64,000 bases of DNA from positions 674,341 through 738,340 of the forward strand of contig VYZB01000346.1 of assembly GCA_013397455.1 (NCBI GenBank), read 5' to 3'. This document shows, piece after piece, positions 61,549 through 64,000 of the stretch. This DNA comes from Crotophaga sulcirostris (Eukaryota > Chordata > Aves > Cuculiformes > Crotophagidae). The translations under genes were made by a program, and so were the position numbers. The stretch's first letter is position 1, and each line of letters opens with the position of its first letter. Under the pieces are notes generated by a model that did no database searches, was not told the DNA's origin, and was given only the letters and a program-made list of their open reading frames with translations.

Positions 61549-61563
61549 AAAAAAAAAAAAAAA
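61549..61563. repeat. A15 homopolymer
   Basis: Fifteen consecutive A follow TCTTTATT. I see no processed gene copy upstream and no clear target-site duplication, so it is listed only as a simple repeat. Confidence 0.95.
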
Positions 61564-62502
61564 GTAAAACTAAAAAACCCTTAAATAAGGAATCTAAGTG
61601 ATCACCCATCATTTGCAAGCTCGGATGAGTGCCTTGTGGGCCCTTCAGAGAGGAGGTGCTGGCAGCTTTCCTGCATGCCCCCGGCAGCTGTGGGTGCAGC
61701 TGGTTTTGCAGAAGCGTGCGGGCTCGAGAGCACATTTAACCCCTCCCTCGGCACCAGGAGGAGGTTAGTTTGCATTATCCTGGTGTTCCCCCCAGAAATC
61801 AGCCAACCGGATCAGCTGTGCTTTTCTCAGGTCAAAGAAGGACTGAAGAAATCATCGAATATTTTTCTCACTTGGGAATGGTTTTGCTTTCTGGGAAGCC
61901 TGCCTTGTGTCCATACTGTCCCTGTCCCGCCCCTCGGATGCTGAATGAGCCCTGCAGTTTGAATCATCGCCCTCGTGCTCTGGAAATGAGATGTGACTGG
62001 AGGCTGTGGAGGGACGCAGTCACAGAGCGTGCCCAGTTACTCATCAACAGCCAGGGTCCGGTCGTGTAATTCCTGTTGACAAGCTGATGATTTCCTAATG
62101 GAAAAGCCAGCCTGGACAGCGCAGGCATGCGCGCAGCCTTCGGCCGGGGCCTGGAGTGAATCATGCTCCACGTGATCCCCTCCAGCAAGACCATTCCCGA
62201 GTGTGTGTGTGTCTGGGTTTCGGAAGCTGGCAGCAATTGTCCTGGTCTGGACGATGAGGTCAGGGAGCTACAAACACAGCACAGGCACAGGGGAGTAATG
62301 CTAGGGACCTGGTCAGAGGGAACAGGGCTTTTTGCCTCAAGGTTTGAAGCCAGTGTGGACCAACATGGCCAGAAGCTGCTCTTGAGGAGCTCTGGAGAAG
62401 TGGCACTGTGTGAGGTTCCTCAGGGTCATTCCCCCCAAGAGCCCCACGTGGCCTCTGCCACCCTGGCTGTGCCTGGGCTGGGGACACTCATCCAGGGGGT
62501 GA

Positions 62503-62538
62503 TGGCTGGGCTCCTGGCTGGGCACCTGGCTGGGCAGG
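62503..62538. repeat. 12-bp triplication
   Basis: TGGCTGGGCTCC, TGGCTGGGCACC and TGGCTGGGCAGG follow one another. The repeat is a multiple of three, so it explains part of the open frame that crosses it. Confidence 0.9.
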
Positions 62539-62952
62539 TGGCACAACTCTTGCTGAAAAGGGCTCCCCTTTCACCTGAACCAGTTTGGGAGCTTTGGCTG
62601 AATCACCAGCTCTGGCGGTGCCTGCATGTCCCCTGGATGCGCCGTGCTCTGCCTCCAGCAGCAGAGGCTGGGGATGGCTGGGGGTCAGTCCTGTCCTGCG
62701 AAGGCGAGACGATGCAATCTAGGGCTGCTTAGCATGTCCTTTTTAAACAGCTCCAGTTGTTTTACAAAGCCATCTGATGTTTTAATGCTGCTTGTGCAGG
62801 ACTGGTGATTGCGGTGCCTTACAGCTCGTTTGGGGCGGCAAGCGGAAAGCAGCTGGGACTGGCTGGGCTGGACTTTGCTTCATGGTGTTTACGGTGCTGT
62901 TGCTCATCTGGGAACTGAACCTGCTGCTTTCAGTTTTGATCCTTCAGAATGG

Positions 62953-62959
62953 TATATAA
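62953..62959 (+). promoter_or_regulatory. TATA box of a possible alternative first exon
   Basis: TATATAA followed by GG, with CG-containing GC-rich sequence from about 62981 onward. A start site 25-30 bp downstream would fall near 62980-62990. Support comes from the donor that follows (see next entry). TATA-like strings are common by chance, so this is tentative. Confidence 0.3.
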
Positions 62960-62982
62960 GGACATCCAGCCTCTTGCTTGCG

Positions 62983-63038
62983 AGGCTGGCAGGGAGAAGA
63001 GGCGGCTCGGCCGGCCAGCTGCCTCCTGCCTGAGCGAG
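62983..63038 (+). other. Possible alternative non-coding first exon of DAB2IP
   Basis: This GC-rich stretch (GGCGGCTCGGCCGGCCAGCT inside) ends in GAG|GTGAGT at 63036-63044, a near-ideal donor. With the TATA box about 30 bp ahead it has the layout of a small 5' untranslated exon. Mammalian DAB2IP has isoforms starting from internal promoters whose protein begins at MPRLKES in the next coding exon. An exon here would do the same and omit the basic segment coded at 7710-7828. The start coordinate is an estimate from the TATA box. No transcript evidence is available. Confidence 0.25.
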
Positions 63039-63254
63039 GTGAGTCCCGCTGCTCCCTGCCCGTGCGGTGCCCACCTGGCCACACCACCCACTGTTCCCCT
63101 CCCTGGATTCCTTGCTTCAGTGCGGCCACTGCGTCTGGGAAAGGGCCAGCGCCTGTACCGGGTGGCGACCAGCGCCCATACCTGGTGGCAACCCACTGCC
63201 TGTCTGCCTCCACCCTTCCCCACGCTGGGGGAAGATGGGGAAAAACATTTTAGC

Positions 63255-63533
63255 AGGACCAGTAGCAACAGGACAAGGGGTGATGGTTTTAAACTAGAGG
63301 AGAGGTTTAGACTAAATATTAGGAAGACATTTTTCATGATGAGGGTGGTGAAACACTGGCACGGGTTGCCCAGAGAGGTGGTGGCTGCTTCATCCCTGGC
63401 AACATTCAGGGTCAGGTTGGGTGGGGCTCTGAGCAACCTGATCGGGTTAGAGATGTCCCTGCTCCTGCAGAGGGGGTGGAACTGGATGACCTGTAAAGGT
63501 CCCTTCCCACTCAAAGCATTCCATGATTCTGCG
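63255..63533 (+). mobile_element. CR1 LINE 3' fragment
   Basis: It runs from GGACCAGTAGCAACAGGACA through GGTTTAGACTAAATATTAGG, AAGACATTTTTCATGATGAG, GGTGGTGAAACACTGGCACG and TTGCCCAGAGAGGTGGTGGC to CATTCCATGATTCTGCG. The translated frame retains the ORF2 tail (TRGDGFKLEERFRLNIRKTF, then MRVVKHWHGLPREVV) without a stop. It explains most of a 216-codon open frame beginning at 62949. Confidence 0.95.
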
Positions 63534-64000
63534 CTGTGGGACCTGCCACCTTCTTGGGCAGCGCTGGGTTTCTGGTCGCTTGGTTTTCTTCTAAGCTAAG
63601 TTTTCTTCTAAGCGTTCCCATCTGATTGAGTCTTGGGCAGGAAAAGAGGTGCAGGGAATGAGGACCGGAGGCGGCAGGGGCTGGGAACGGGGCAAAGTGA
63701 GGGCAGTGGGTGTGGGAAGGAATTTGAGGAGTTCCATTTTGGTTGACCCTGCCCTAGCAGTGTTCAGTCCTTAGCTGTCACCCCTGGAGAAGCTCTCTGG
63801 GATCCACTCCCTGCGTGCCCTCTCTGATGGTCAGTGCCGAGCGAGGGGAGCTGGCACGGGTGCTGCAGCGCGGTCGGCAGCCTCTGCTGTGGGCAGCCTG
63901 GCTCCCTGGGACAGCAGGAGGGAGCCTGATCTTTACCGTCCCTCACACCTACAAACCTGTCAGCTGCCTCTGTAGGTGCAGTGGGTTCCGATTTACCGAT
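63534..64000. other. Unique GC-richer intron end, no gene seen
   Basis: No exon, repeat family or RNA gene is recognised before the window ends. Confidence 0.5.

Larger units (their letters stand above)
59346..62940. other. Unique intron segment with a CpG-rich patch
   Basis: It contains the CpG-rich patch at 60245-60333, an A-run at 61549-61563 and a 12-bp triplication at 62503-62538. A 189-codon frame at 62163-62732 has no recognisable domain and spans the triplication. No exon of a known gene is recognised. Confidence 0.5.
7829..64000 (+). other. DAB2IP: Large intron downstream of the DAB2IP-like exon (partial)
   Basis: It begins with donor GTAAGG at 7829. No sequence matching the next expected DAB2IP exon (the SHLMPRLKES segment followed by the PH domain) is found to the end of the window, so the intron is at least 56 kb. 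In mammals this gene also has very long 5' introns and several alternative first exons. Content: fifteen CR1 pieces, small tandem repeats, AT-rich candidate enhancers and GC-rich islets, listed separately. Stretches between them are unique non-coding sequence with only chance-length open frames. Confidence 0.75.

Noticed and set aside
61549..61563. A15 as the tail of a processed retrogene
   Set aside because: No coding match, no polyadenylation signal in the right place and no target-site duplication are visible.
62163..62732. 189-codon + strand open frame
   Set aside because: It crosses a 12-bp triplication in GC-rich sequence and shows no domain. Likely chance.
62949..63599. 216-codon + strand open frame
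   Set aside because: The first part overlaps the TATA box and possible donor; the second half is the CR1 ORF2 tail. It is not a single gene.

Overview
This window looks like bird nuclear DNA. It is a long stretch of intron with one clear coding exon and many copies of CR1, the dominant LINE retrotransposon of birds and other sauropsids. I count sixteen recognisable CR1 pieces. Nine are on the + strand, ending in ATTCTATG-like or ATACTGTG-like tails, and seven are on the - strand, starting with the complementary TCATAGAATC block. The species cannot be named from the sequence alone.

The only secure gene feature is a 119-nt internal exon at 7710-7828 on the + strand. It encodes the basic [13 protein letters not shown] / [10 protein letters not shown] block found at the N-terminus of SynGAP-family Ras GTPase-activating proteins. 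HILPGF, rather than the ILPRF of SYNGAP1 and RASAL2, points to DAB2IP (AIP1). I see no upstream exon in 1-7709. I also see no downstream exon (the MPRLKES.. region, PH, C2, RasGAP) in 7829-64000. The window is therefore the end of one intron, a single exon, and at least 56 kb of the next intron.

Layout: 1-7709 is upstream intron with one CR1, a 31-bp tandem repeat and a CpG-rich block directly before the exon. From 7829 to 64000 is downstream intron. It holds CR1 copies, AT-rich blocks dense in homeobox-, SOX-, FOX- and GATA-like motifs that look like candidate conserved enhancers, a 25-bp minisatellite at 20.6 kb, a hairpin plus G-quadruplex motif at 34.1 kb, CpG-rich islets at 23.6 and 60.3 kb, and a TATA box followed by a near-ideal splice donor at 62.95-63.04 kb that could be an alternative first exon.

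I found no tRNA or rRNA gene, no CRISPR array, no provirus and no operon-like system. Nearly all other open frames are what chance allows in 64 kb of intron. The most useful leads are regulatory or structural: the possible internal promoter, the G4/hairpin, the minisatellite, and a CR1 subtype with an unusual tail that keeps its C-terminal ORF2 frame open.
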